From Pseudomonadota bacterium (GTDB lineage: Bacteria; Pseudomonadota; Gammaproteobacteria; Xanthomonadales; SZUA-38): 64,000 nucleotides of DNA. Position 1 is the first letter of the stretch; the number at the start of each line of letters is the position of its first letter. The notes beneath the pieces are model-generated. The model did not search any database, was not told the origin of the DNA, and saw only the letters and a program-made list of their open reading frames with translations. Shown here in pieces: positions 44,043-52,012 of this stretch. The position numbers were made by a program, and so were the translations under genes. The stretch covers positions 52,154 through 116,153 of the forward strand of contig JBCCCR010000021.1 of assembly GCA_039033415.1 (NCBI GenBank), written 5' to 3'.

Positions 44043-44867
44043 TTACTCGCTCAGGCGAATGTGGACCAGTGAGGCCGCCAACGCCGAACGGATTGGCGGG
44101 ATCTTGCCGAGCAGCCAATAAAAACGAGTCCTCTGGGGGAAGGGCTCGGCGTAAGTCTGTAGTTTCAGGATTTTGTGGCCGAGTGTTTGAACAAAGCCCT
44201 GCAGATCGTCGTAGGAAATGCCCCACGGCATCGGCGGGGCGGTGTATTGGTTTGTGACCTCAAATCCCGCCATGGTTTTCCGGGAAAAGAACGGCGGGAT
44301 CGTGTCGAAAAACACCTCCGCGCCCGGAAAACGCTCGCCGAGTCGAGTCAACAACTCCACCACCTGTGCCTCGGTGAAGTACATCAGCAGCCCGAGTGCC
44401 GTGATAAATGGTGGATGGGTCACTTCGATCGACGTCATCCAGCGTTCGTCCAGCGCCGAGCAGGAGACCGCCGTTTCGGTGTCGTCCGGTGGCAGCAGTT
44501 GCTGGCGCACCTCCTGGGACTCTGGCACGTCAACGCTGTACCAACGCAATCGATTATCGCCGACTCGCAGTCGCTGACTGTCTAGTCCCTCACCAAGGGC
44601 TATAACGGTCCCGTCGGTACCTGCTCGATCGCGGTACGCTCGAATCAGTTCGTCGCACACGCGAGCTCGGATCGGGTGGAATACCGAGGGTCGACCAAAA
44701 TGCCCGGGAAAATCGAAGTCGATACGGCGAACAAGGTCTGTCGACCAGGGGTCGTCGAGGAGAGGCTTGGCTCGTTCGTTTTCAACGGCGCGATTCCAAA
44801 GCGGCCAGAGCAGCGTCTCGGGAACGCCTGCGAGCTTAAGCTGAACGGTGTCGGGCGCCTTTGTCAT
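44043..44867 (-). CDS. Class I SAM methyltransferase of the leucine carboxyl methyltransferase-like family
   Basis: 274 residues behind a strong AGGAGG. The family (COG3315-like) pattern is clear: ENERAKPLLDDPWSTDLVRR near 28-47, VIALGEGLDSQRLRV (SAM loop, about 88-102) with WYSVDVPES following, and LGLLMYFTEAQVVELL. Such enzymes methylate carboxyl or hydroxyl groups of small molecules or proteins; the substrate is unknown. The gene is convergent with the unit 2 receptor, and a Fur box lies 229 bases upstream of its start, which suggests an iron-starvation function, perhaps on a siderophore; this is inference. Confidence 0.8.
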   Translation of the reverse strand: MTKAPDTVQLKLAGVPETLLWPLWNRAVENERAKPLLDDPWSTDLVRRIDFDFPGHFGRPSVFHPIRARVCDELIRAYRDRAGTDGTVIALGEGLDSQRLRVGDNRLRWYSVDVPESQEVRQQLLPPDDTETAVSCSALDERWMTSIEVTHPPFITALGLLMYFTEAQVVELLTRLGERFPGAEVFFDTIPPFFSRKTMAGFEVTNQYTAPPMPWGISYDDLQGFVQTLGHKILKLQTYAEPFPQRTRFYWLLGKIPPIRSALAASLVHIRLSE

Positions 44868-44943
44868 GTGGGCTGTCCTCCTGTGTGTTCACCGGCCGTC
44901 TGGTGCGAGGCTGATTCAATTCGAAGGAGCGAGGCCCCAGTTG

Positions 44944-44971
44944 CCCGCCAGCCCTGGCGTCGGCTGGCGGG
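44944..44971. other. Perfect 10-bp hairpin in the methyltransferase leader
   Basis: CCCGCCAGCC and GGCTGGCGGG form a perfect 10-bp stem with an 8-base loop, between the Fur box and the methyltransferase start. A second small stem, CCGCC/GGCGG, follows at 44991-45003. No T-run is next to the long stem on either strand. Confidence 0.5.
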
Positions 44972-45003
44972 TTCCTGGACCTGGCTGAAACCGCCGGAGG
45001 CGG

Positions 45004-45029
45004 AACCGGATCAGTCATTTCCGGTTTTT
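45004..45029 (+). terminator. Terminator-like hairpin facing right
   Basis: AACCGGA (45004-45010) pairs with TCCGGTT (45020-45026) and is followed by TTT. On the plus strand it is a weak intrinsic terminator, possibly ending read-through or antisense RNA over the methyltransferase gene. Confidence 0.35.
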
Positions 45030-45096
45030 CTGGAGACAGTCATCGATGTGCCGTTCGAATAGGTTCATCATACCCACCATGAAACGGTAAAGCAAA

Positions 45097-45111
45097 TGAT
45101 TATTATTAGCA
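45097..45111. promoter_or_regulatory. Fur box before the methyltransferase gene
   Basis: TGATTATTATTAGCA fits the 7-1-7 Fur pattern with small deviations in each arm. It is the only such site in the 803-bp gene-free stretch 44868-45670, which otherwise holds the hairpins at 44944-45029 and repeat copy B. Confidence 0.62.
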
Positions 45112-45430
45112 TTACGTAGTCTTGCAAGCGATCAAATCACTGCCAAGCACTAAGGGGCGGAGAAGTCTGGCAGTACCTCTTCGCAACATGGATCGACCGG
45201 AATCTCATCTTGGTCAGCAAGGACACCTTAGGCATAGCAGGCACACGATCGTGCGGTTTGCCTAGGCGGGCGTTAGGTAAAGGCCTCGCGGTTTTCAGCT
45301 AAATGACTGCGAATGGCATGCACACCGAAGCTTTGAGAACGCAAACAACCCGGCTGGATGAGAATATCGGCTAGCTGGAAGACGCCATCAGCGAGGACTT
45401 AACTTGTCGCAGGTCTCAGACTCGTGTACA

Positions 45431-45660
45431 CCAATTTTGTGTCAATTACGCTTTCTTTCTTAGTCGTTTGGCCTAGTGTCACAGTCATTGGGTGCCGCTA
45501 AACGATCGGTTTCGGATAAGTTTTCAGGCTAAAACTCGCGTGTTGGTTAATCTACCAATTGAGCTATGCCGGCGTGAGTGAAATGACGATGGGCCGTCGC
45601 GGCCTGTCCAGAGGCTAACGACGGTTTTCTGTCGGGGTAGACGTTCGAAGAACGTCAGAG
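45431..45660. repeat. Diverged long direct repeat, copy B
   Basis: Second copy of the repeat at 12635-12868, same orientation, about 32.5 kb away. The tRNA-like part and its downstream flank (GAGCTATGCCGGCGTG, GAAATGA, CTGTCCAGA, GTTTTCTGTC) are best kept. Compared with copy A it is more decayed within the tRNA part. Confidence 0.75.
45545..45573 (-). pseudogene. Decayed 5' tRNA fragment in repeat copy B
   Basis: From 45573 on the minus strand the sequence reads GCCGGCA, TA, GCTC, AATTGGTA, then GATT in place of GAGC, so the D stem no longer pairs. It is recognisable only by comparison with copy A. Confidence 0.6.
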
Positions 45661-45670
45661 GATCCCGGCA

Positions 45671-45916
45671 TCAGGATTCGGCGGTGGCCTGCTGGCCCTC
45701 GCTCCGGTTTGTTAGGCCGGTCGCCAGGGTGATGGCAAAACCGGCCAGACCCAGCAGCGCGAGCCAGATGAAGATGGCTTTTGCGAGGTGCATAGCCGCG
45801 ACCAGTGGGGCCGCTGAGGCGAATGCTAGCGCCCACCCCGCCACGCTGCGGCCGTTGCCGGCCAGCAGCTTAGCCGCCACCAGCATCATCCCGAGTGACA
45901 GGACGGACCAGATCAT
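45671..45916 (-). CDS. Small membrane protein after PepSY gene
   Basis: 81 residues, not recognised with certainty. Three hydrophobic segments (about 2-20, 25-42 and 46-66). Its start overlaps the PepSY stop by one base (TAATG). Size and position mirror the DUF3325 protein after the PepSY gene at 19364, so it may be a diverged equivalent. It is last in a receptor / small membrane protein / PepSY / small membrane protein operon on the minus strand. Confidence 0.65.
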   Translation of the reverse strand: MIWSVLSLGMMLVAAKLLAGNGRSVAGWALAFASAAPLVAAMHLAKAIFIWLALLGLAGFAITLATGLTNRSEGQQATAES

Positions 45917-47577
45917 TAGCTTGTGCTCGCTTCCGGGTAGGCCAGGTCGCCGCTGAGGCCCGATGATGGGTTGACGCTTTGACGGGTTTCACTCTTCCGC
46001 AGCGGACGTTGCGAGGGTAGTTTCAGCGCGATCAACACGAGGGCCGCGCCAAGCAGCAAAAGTCCAAGGTCGACGCCAGCCGTCACCCAATGGCCGCCGG
46101 AAAAGACGTTTAAGAGGTGGTTGCCGGTCACAAATCCGTTGGCAAGCGGGACCAATGCAGCGGCCGCGCCCGTCAGTCCTAAGAGTTCCCGGGTTGTCTG
46201 ATAGTCGTTCGTTCGCAGCATGGACCAGGCAATCGCCAGCACCCAGCTTCCAAAAAAGGTGCCCATAAGCCAGGTTTGTGTGGACGCTACTTTGGGCAGC
46301 ACAAACAGCTGTAGATGGAACAACAGCACGGTCGCGAGCACCACGCCGCAGCAGGCGCCAACGGTGAAGCGGCTGATGCGTCGGTAGCTAGCAACCGATA
46401 GCGATCCGGAGCTGCCGTGCACGCGGCGCTCCACCCAAATCATCGATCCCGATACCGCCAGCAGGGCGGTTCCTAGGCCCAGGACAAACCAGATGAGCTT
46501 CACCACCGTGCCGCCGAAATTGCCGAAGTGGATCGGAAACATGGCGTCGAGGATCGGGCCCGCAGCCCCGCCTAGCTGAGAGAACTGGGAAGTGACGCTC
46601 TCAAGCACGGTTCCATTTAGCTGATACCGATGGGTCTCGCCCCCGATGCCGTCGCCGGCGAGCGTGTAGACGTGTGCGACGCCCGCCTGGTCGGTGCCCG
46701 TCAGGAGCTGTGCGCTTACGATTGGGCCATTCTCCGGCTGATCGACTGCGCTCAGGACCTCCGCGATTTTGAGCTCCGCGGGAATGCCACTTTTTTCGGG
46801 TTCGTTTAGCGGAAGGTAAGTCTCGACCATCTTGTCCAGGTCGCCCTCAAAGGACACGTAGGCGGCGGCCGGCAGCAACAGCACAACCGCTAGACCCAGA
46901 AAGGCTCCGGTGAAGGCAATGGCGCTGTTGAAAACCAGGCCCCACACGCCAAGCACTTTGTGCGAGTCGGTAAACAGCAGCCGCAGACTTCGGAAGGGTC
47001 TGAACGTAAAGGCTTCTTTGAGCACCTTTCGGTGCGTGATGACGCCGGTCACAATCGAGGCGAACAGCGTTAGTCCCAGCAGCCCGGTCAGCAGCAGTCC
47101 AATTGGATTGCCAAGATGGAGGTCCGCATGAAACGTGATGATGAAGTCGGCCAGATCTTTTTGTTCGCCTTCAAAGACCTCACGCGGCTCGCCCTCCAGC
47201 CGGTCGACGAGTTTATAGGTCTTCGGGTCGTGGTCGAACCGAATGATGTGGTGTTCGGTTCGACCGTCGGCGGTTTCGACCTCCCGGTCGAACTGCACGG
47301 AAAGTACGGGTCTGCGCCGAACGCCAGGCATCAGAACCTGGATGTTGTCGAGATAGGCCTCTGGAACGGTTGCCGCGTCCTCCCGCAAGATCTGTTCGAT
47401 GCGCTGCGGGTCAAGCTCTGCTGGAACGTGCGAAACCTCATGTGCCCAGGTTTTGATCTCCGGTCTGCCGAAAACCGAAACTGCTCCCGTGAACGCAATG
47501 ATAAAGATCAGTACTGCCGTTATCGCGCCCACCCAGCTGTGGACCGCGTAAAAGCGTTTGGTGGTATCTCGCTGCAC
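45916..47577 (-). CDS. PepSY-associated membrane protein, second copy
   Basis: 553 residues from a GTG that starts 2 bases after the upstream stop; a longer frame extends into the upstream gene and is rejected. The first helix carries FYAVHSWVGAITAVLIFIIA with the conserved HSWVG, FHADLHLG marks the central His pair, and FRPFRSLRLLFTDSHKVLG the second. Six or more further helices are visible. Probably a ferrisiderophore reductase, serving the receptor encoded at the front of this operon (50086). Confidence 0.82.
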   Translation of the reverse strand: MQRDTTKRFYAVHSWVGAITAVLIFIIAFTGAVSVFGRPEIKTWAHEVSHVPAELDPQRIEQILREDAATVPEAYLDNIQVLMPGVRRRPVLSVQFDREVETADGRTEHHIIRFDHDPKTYKLVDRLEGEPREVFEGEQKDLADFIITFHADLHLGNPIGLLLTGLLGLTLFASIVTGVITHRKVLKEAFTFRPFRSLRLLFTDSHKVLGVWGLVFNSAIAFTGAFLGLAVVLLLPAAAYVSFEGDLDKMVETYLPLNEPEKSGIPAELKIAEVLSAVDQPENGPIVSAQLLTGTDQAGVAHVYTLAGDGIGGETHRYQLNGTVLESVTSQFSQLGGAAGPILDAMFPIHFGNFGGTVVKLIWFVLGLGTALLAVSGSMIWVERRVHGSSGSLSVASYRRISRFTVGACCGVVLATVLLFHLQLFVLPKVASTQTWLMGTFFGSWVLAIAWSMLRTNDYQTTRELLGLTGAAAALVPLANGFVTGNHLLNVFSGGHWVTAGVDLGLLLLGAALVLIALKLPSQRPLRKSETRQSVNPSSGLSGDLAYPEASTS

Positions 47578-47579
47578 GG

Positions 47580-47861
47580 TTAGAGCACTCCAACGCCGGA
47601 TAAGATCAAACCTAAATGTAAGCCGGAAAGGGCGAATAAGCCCAGCCAGGCTCGCCACATTTTCTGCTCAAAGAGCACCCAAAGAAAGATGAGCAGCCAT
47701 GTCACGGGGAACAAGACAATCGGTACTACCACGCTGCTTGCCTGACTGAAGGGCACATAAACCGGCATGGCGGTGGTAATCAGCACCGCCGTGATCAGTA
47801 CCCCCAGCGTCGCGGCCAGCACGCGGCTGACCGGCCTCGGAAACAGCGTGTCCTGGCTCAC
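47580..47861 (-). CDS. Small three-helix membrane protein before PepSY gene
   Basis: 93 residues from a GTG overlapping the receptor stop as GTGA. Helices at about 13-32, 42-62 and 68-90. It occupies the same position as the DUF3649 protein of the other PepSY operon and has the same size, but sequence similarity is too weak to claim the family. Function unknown. Confidence 0.65.
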   Translation of the reverse strand: MSQDTLFPRPVSRVLAATLGVLITAVLITTAMPVYVPFSQASSVVVPIVLFPVTWLLIFLWVLFEQKMWRAWLGLFALSGLHLGLILSGVGVL

Positions 47862-50086
47862 TGGAAGAACATCTGCAGCAGCACACCAAACTCACGCGGG
47901 TTACCTGGCGTCACGAAGCGGCCGCCGTTGGGATCGGTGAAGTCGGACTGCAGATAAAACTCATCGGTGAGGTTCCGCGCGTAGAGCATGACGTCAAACT
48001 TGTCGACCTGGTAGCGCACGTTGGCGTTGACGATGGTGCGCGCGTCCAGCTCGATGGTGTTCTGGATGTCATTCCACATCTCGTCCTGGTAGTTGATATT
48101 CCCGGAAACGGAGATCTGATCGGTGAGGAACCAGGTGCCGCCAAGCGATGCCGTCAGGTTGGGCGAGAGGGCAAACTCGTTGCCGGAAAGATCTTGCTCA
48201 TTATCAATGAACTGCGTGAACTCGGTCTCGGAGCGCCCGATGGTGGCAAACACGGAGACGTCTTCGTTGACGGTGTAGCGGCCTTCCAGCTCGAGGCCAT
48301 AAATCTCCGACTCACCCGCGTTCACCGTGATGCAAGACAGTGGGCCAAGCGGGCAGGAAGCAACCTGCTGGTCGGTCCAGTCACCGTAGTAAGCGTTGGC
48401 ATTGAGCACCAGGTCACCATCCAGCCAGGTGGAGCGCAGAGATACTTCGAAGTTGTCGAGGTATTCAGGCTCGTGGTTGGCGATCTCTCCGGTCAGGGAC
48501 ACGTCGGATCCGCCTGCCCGATAACCGCGCTTGAAGAAGGCGCTGACCGACACATCGTCGTTGACTGCGTAAGTGGCGCCCAGCTGGGGCAGGAAAGCCG
48601 TGTAGTCGGTATTCAGGGTTGGGTTGTCGGTGGGGATCAGGAATCCCTCGAGCAGGCCGTTGACCTGGGCCACTCCCGCCTGCACCACGGGCCCTAAGCC
48701 TGGCTGAATCATCTCAGCGAGCGCGCCGGACGCGACCGGATCGGGAAGCGCGCTGCCGGGCGCCAGCGAGTTGAGGTTGTTTGCCAGATTGTCCTGCTCT
48801 TCGTAGTCATAACGAAAGCCAGCGGACAGCGTCCAGTCTTGGTTAAGGCTGTAGTCCCATTCGGTGAAAAACGCAGCGTTCGACTTGTTGTTCTCGGCAG
48901 GGATAAACGCGTCGATCTCAAGAATTGGTGGGTAGAAGGGCAGGAGGGACGCGGGCACACCGAGATCTGCGGGCGCCAGGTTCACCAGGCCGAGCGTATC
49001 GTTCTTTACGTCAACGTCTGTGTACCAGAAGCCGGCGACGCCGTTCAGTCGATCTCCTTCGTAGGTAAAGCGTAGCTCCTGCGACCAATTTTCTTCCGTT
49101 CCGACCCGACCGCGAAACGCGTTTCCGCCGCCGGCGCTCTCGTCGTCGTCGTCGAACCGGTCGTATTCACCGTCAAGAATCGCCGTGACCGACTGGATCG
49201 ACCAGCGATCGTTGAGCTGGTAGTCCACCGTTAAGGATCCGGACCAGGCCTCAAAATCTTCGAACGCCTGGAGGTTGGCGCGATTGACTCGGTCCTCGAG
49301 ATCGTCGTTTAGATCGGCGCGGTAAATCTGCTGACCGCGTTCGGTCTGCGCATACTGCGCAATCACCCCGATACTCAAGTTCTCAGAGGGGGTGATCAGA
49401 TACCGGCCGCGAAAAGTCTGGTTGTCGCGCTCGTCGAAGTTTTCGACCGGGATGGTGATGTTTTCGGTAAAGCCGTCGGTCTGGAAGGTCTCAGCCGTGA
49501 ATCGAAAAGCGGAGTTTTCGGTGAGCGGCACGTTCACCATGCCCTCAAATCCCAGCTTCCCGAAGTCGCCAGCCTCCAGTCGGATCGCTGAGTCGAACTC
49601 GGTCGGGTCTGGCGCCCGGGAGGTCATCACCACCGCGCCGATCAGCGCGTTGCGGCCGACGTTGGTGGATTGGGGGCCTCGCAGAATTTCGACTTGTTCG
49701 ATATCCCACAGCCCCCGAGGGCCAAATCTGCGCGCAAAGCCGGTTTGCGCAACGCCGTCATAAAATAGGCTGCCCAGTTCGCCGCTGCCGCCTCCTGTAG
49801 AGGCTGAACTGGCGGAGACACCTCGAATGCCAAAGTCTTCGCCGTTGAAAAGCTCAAACGCATTCGCAGTCTGATTGAACAGCTCGCGAAGATCGAACAG
49901 CCGCTGTGACTGGATAAAATCTTGGTCGAAGACCGCAACGCTCTCCTTGGTGTCCTGAATGGAGCGCTTGATCTTCTGACCTTCGACGATAATTTCCTCG
50001 AGCTCTACGTTGGCTTCCTGAGCGCCAGCAACGGCGGCAAAGCCCAGACAGAGAGACGCGAAGCCAAAGCTGCGCGATTTGGACAT
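47858..50086 (-). CDS. TonB-dependent receptor of the second PepSY operon
   Basis: 742 residues from the ATG at 50084-50086, preceded by AAGGGG; a GTG five codons earlier is rejected. Signal peptide (about 1-22, ending GAQE), TonB-box region LEEIIVEGQK, plug (about 40-150, DFGIRGVSAS and QVEILRGPQSTNVGRNALIG), barrel with RGYRAGGSDVSL. It ends GVLLQMFFQ, so the last residue is Gln rather than the usual aromatic. Paralogous to the receptors at 21578 and 37015. First gene of the operon that reaches 45671, behind a Fur box. Confidence 0.85.
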   Translation of the reverse strand: MSKSRSFGFASLCLGFAAVAGAQEANVELEEIIVEGQKIKRSIQDTKESVAVFDQDFIQSQRLFDLRELFNQTANAFELFNGEDFGIRGVSASSASTGGGSGELGSLFYDGVAQTGFARRFGPRGLWDIEQVEILRGPQSTNVGRNALIGAVVMTSRAPDPTEFDSAIRLEAGDFGKLGFEGMVNVPLTENSAFRFTAETFQTDGFTENITIPVENFDERDNQTFRGRYLITPSENLSIGVIAQYAQTERGQQIYRADLNDDLEDRVNRANLQAFEDFEAWSGSLTVDYQLNDRWSIQSVTAILDGEYDRFDDDDESAGGGNAFRGRVGTEENWSQELRFTYEGDRLNGVAGFWYTDVDVKNDTLGLVNLAPADLGVPASLLPFYPPILEIDAFIPAENNKSNAAFFTEWDYSLNQDWTLSAGFRYDYEEQDNLANNLNSLAPGSALPDPVASGALAEMIQPGLGPVVQAGVAQVNGLLEGFLIPTDNPTLNTDYTAFLPQLGATYAVNDDVSVSAFFKRGYRAGGSDVSLTGEIANHEPEYLDNFEVSLRSTWLDGDLVLNANAYYGDWTDQQVASCPLGPLSCITVNAGESEIYGLELEGRYTVNEDVSVFATIGRSETEFTQFIDNEQDLSGNEFALSPNLTASLGGTWFLTDQISVSGNINYQDEMWNDIQNTIELDARTIVNANVRYQVDKFDVMLYARNLTDEFYLQSDFTDPNGGRFVTPGNPREFGVLLQMFFQ

Positions 50087-50144
50087 GTAAATCCCCTTCA
50101 CTTGTTAGTTCACCGGACGGTGTCGACCGCGTTGCGAAGATTAT

Positions 50145-50159
50145 TAAAAATCATTCTCA
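50145..50159. promoter_or_regulatory. Fur box before the minus-strand TonB receptor operon
   Basis: TAAAAATCATTCTCA, read on the minus strand as TGAGAATGATTTTTA, has one perfect-type arm. It is 58 bases upstream of the receptor ATG. Confidence 0.7.
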
Positions 50160-50289
50160 TTATAAACACGGATTTTTACCTAGGAACTAATGCAACGATC
50201 AGGAATTTCTGTTGTCACTGCGGCGCGAGCTCTTATCGCTGCCTCGGCCGCGTCTTTCGCACTATCTTTCGTGAAACCCTCATTGTAAA

Positions 50290-50304
50290 TAGCAATCATT
50301 CTCA
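50290..50304. promoter_or_regulatory. Fur box before the orphan gene at 50339
   Basis: TAGCAATCATTCTCA, followed by ATTATTATTGA, is a Fur-type palindrome 34 bases before the orphan start. The divergent pair of boxes at 50145 and 50290 serves two separate transcripts. Confidence 0.7.
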
Positions 50305-50338
50305 TTATTATTGAAGGCCTTAATAGGGAGATGAACGA

Positions 50339-50836
50339 ATGCGAGTAATCAGCGCCACGACTGACACCAACGACCTTTTTTCAGTCGGTCCGTGTCTCGA
50401 CCATCAGGCTGCCCTGGGCACAGGCGGCAAAATGCTGCTGTGGGGCACGAGGGTCATGATCAGCGCTGCCGAGAACAACCGCTGCTATCGGGCCGAGGTA
50501 GAGCAGGTGTTCTTCAAAGCGGGTATCCCGGAGATTCTAGTGTCGTGGCAGGACGCGCTGGCAACGGTGGCCCTAGGGGCCAGTCGGCAGGTTATGGTCG
50601 GAGAGGTTGAGCGTGGTTCACTTACCCAGGATGAGCAACGTCTTCTTTGGCCGGTTGCTCGACTGCAGCAATACCCTAACCAGTGTGCCTGTCGGCCCAT
50701 CCGGGAAATCTGCCATGGTGATGCCGTTCGTTCGATCATGTGTCGACTAAACAGAATGTCTTCGCTGCTGCTGACGAAAGACCTTTACGTGGCCAACTTT
50801 CAGCAGCCCCACAGCGTTTCCTTGGCCCTACACTGA
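50339..50836 (+). CDS. Unrecognised Fur-boxed protein with C-terminal cysteines
   Basis: 165 residues; I do not recognise the family. The ATG at 50339 has GGGAG at 8 bases; an ATG at 50331 in another frame ends after five codons. No signal peptide or membrane helix. The middle (about 52-109) reads like an alpha/beta domain (AEVEQVFFKAGIPEILVSW). Six cysteines occur, four of them grouped as C-x-C-x6-C-x9-C at about 116-135, plus two histidines at about 126 and 158, which could bind iron, an Fe-S cluster or zinc. The Fur box and ribosome site make a real gene likely. Confidence 0.65.
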   Translation: MRVISATTDTNDLFSVGPCLDHQAALGTGGKMLLWGTRVMISAAENNRCYRAEVEQVFFKAGIPEILVSWQDALATVALGASRQVMVGEVERGSLTQDEQRLLWPVARLQQYPNQCACRPIREICHGDAVRSIMCRLNRMSSLLLTKDLYVANFQQPHSVSLALH

Positions 50837-50950
50837 GACCATTCCCGGCAGCTCCCGCTCCCAAACTTGCACCGGCCTGCCCAAACACTACAAGCTCACT
50901 GCAAGACGTATTCAACTGCCCATAGCCACATGACAGCCTCGGTACTTTTG

Positions 50951-52012
50951 CTAGTGGGATTCTGATCGGAAACGTCGTCGACGTGCGCGACCTCGAAAGA
51001 ACAGAAGCAGGCCGACAATGGCCACGTAGGTCAACGCCAGCGCAACGACGAGGAGTAACGCTCGATGTCCAACCCACCCGGTTTTGCCAGCGTGGAGCGG
51101 ATAAAGCGTGTTGTAGACCGAAGGTCCGAGCCCTGTTTGCGTCGCGTCGATAACCTCAAGAACCTCTCCGCTTGTCGGGTGAAGGACAAGGTACGAACGG
51201 CCGTTGGGGTGCAGCTCCCCAGCGTTTCTCAGCCGAAGAACCACCGGCCGATCTTTCTGGGAGGGCAGGCTGACATAGCGAAGGGTTGCGGAGGGCAGAT
51301 GCGTTCGGGATGCGCTCAGGAGCCGATCCCACGCCACAGGGCCCGCTTCAGCGGCAAGCGTTCGGACGGTAGGTCGAGTGTTCACAGCGCTTCCCAATAC
51401 CCGGCCCAGCAACGCTTCACTCTCCTGATGGAACACGATCGCTGCGCCTGACAGCGCCAGGAACGTCACCAGGACACTGATCAGTAAACCCTGGGCAGCG
51501 TGTGAGTTCATGAGCGAGAGCTGGGTGCCTTTGGGCAGCAATCGACGCAGGCGCAGCACGCGTCGGCGAGGCCACCAGATCCAGACGCCGGTCACCAGGA
51601 GTCCGGTCACCGTCAACCCTAAAATACCCACCAGCGTGTGTCCGAAATCGCCGGCAAACAAATCCACGTGAAGCTCAAAGATCACTGCGGGGAGTCGTCC
51701 TAGCGGACCAAACGTGTCGATCAGCGAGCCATCAGCGATCGAGTGATAAGCCTGGTCACCGCCTTTGAGATAAAGGTGATAGACGGGCAGCCCAGGGCGG
51801 GGCATGCCCAGCGTCTGCACGGGCCCGGGCGCCTGAGCCAGGACTGCCTGGATCACCGTGGCGTCCGGTTTTGTCGACCCCTGGTTGTTCCGGATTGAGG
51901 GGTATCGCCACTGGCTGTATTCGTCAGACCATAACAAGAGGGCGCCACTGCCCGCTGATAACACGATAAACAAGGCCAGCGTCACGCCAACCCAGCGATG
52001 GAGCCACCGCAC
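50951..52012 (-). CDS. PepSY-associated membrane protein, third copy
   Basis: 353 residues from a GTG overlapping the receptor stop by one base (TAGTG). It is a shorter PepSY form with four membrane helices: about 7-28 with MRWLHRWVGVTLALF, about 130-150, about 178-198, and about 318-340. FELHVDLFAG and SLMNSHAAQGL hold the conserved histidines. It should act as reductase for the siderophore brought in by the receptor encoded directly upstream, as FoxB/FpvG-type proteins are thought to do. Confidence 0.82.
   Translation of the reverse strand: MRWLHRWVGVTLALFIVLSAGSGALLLWSDEYSQWRYPSIRNNQGSTKPDATVIQAVLAQAPGPVQTLGMPRPGLPVYHLYLKGGDQAYHSIADGSLIDTFGPLGRLPAVIFELHVDLFAGDFGHTLVGILGLTVTGLLVTGVWIWWPRRRVLRLRRLLPKGTQLSLMNSHAAQGLLISVLVTFLALSGAAIVFHQESEALLGRVLGSAVNTRPTVRTLAAEAGPVAWDRLLSASRTHLPSATLRYVSLPSQKDRPVVLRLRNAGELHPNGRSYLVLHPTSGEVLEVIDATQTGLGPSVYNTLYPLHAGKTGWVGHRALLLVVALALTYVAIVGLLLFFRGRARRRRFRSESH

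Noticed and set aside
44676..45062. Plus-strand open frame opposite the methyltransferase start
   Set aside because: No family-like text, no ribosome site, and it spans the hairpins of the methyltransferase leader.
12635..45660. Classical integrase-borne genomic island
   Set aside because: No integrase or att core with target duplication is visible, and iron genes continue past the right repeat; only the repeat pair itself is claimed.
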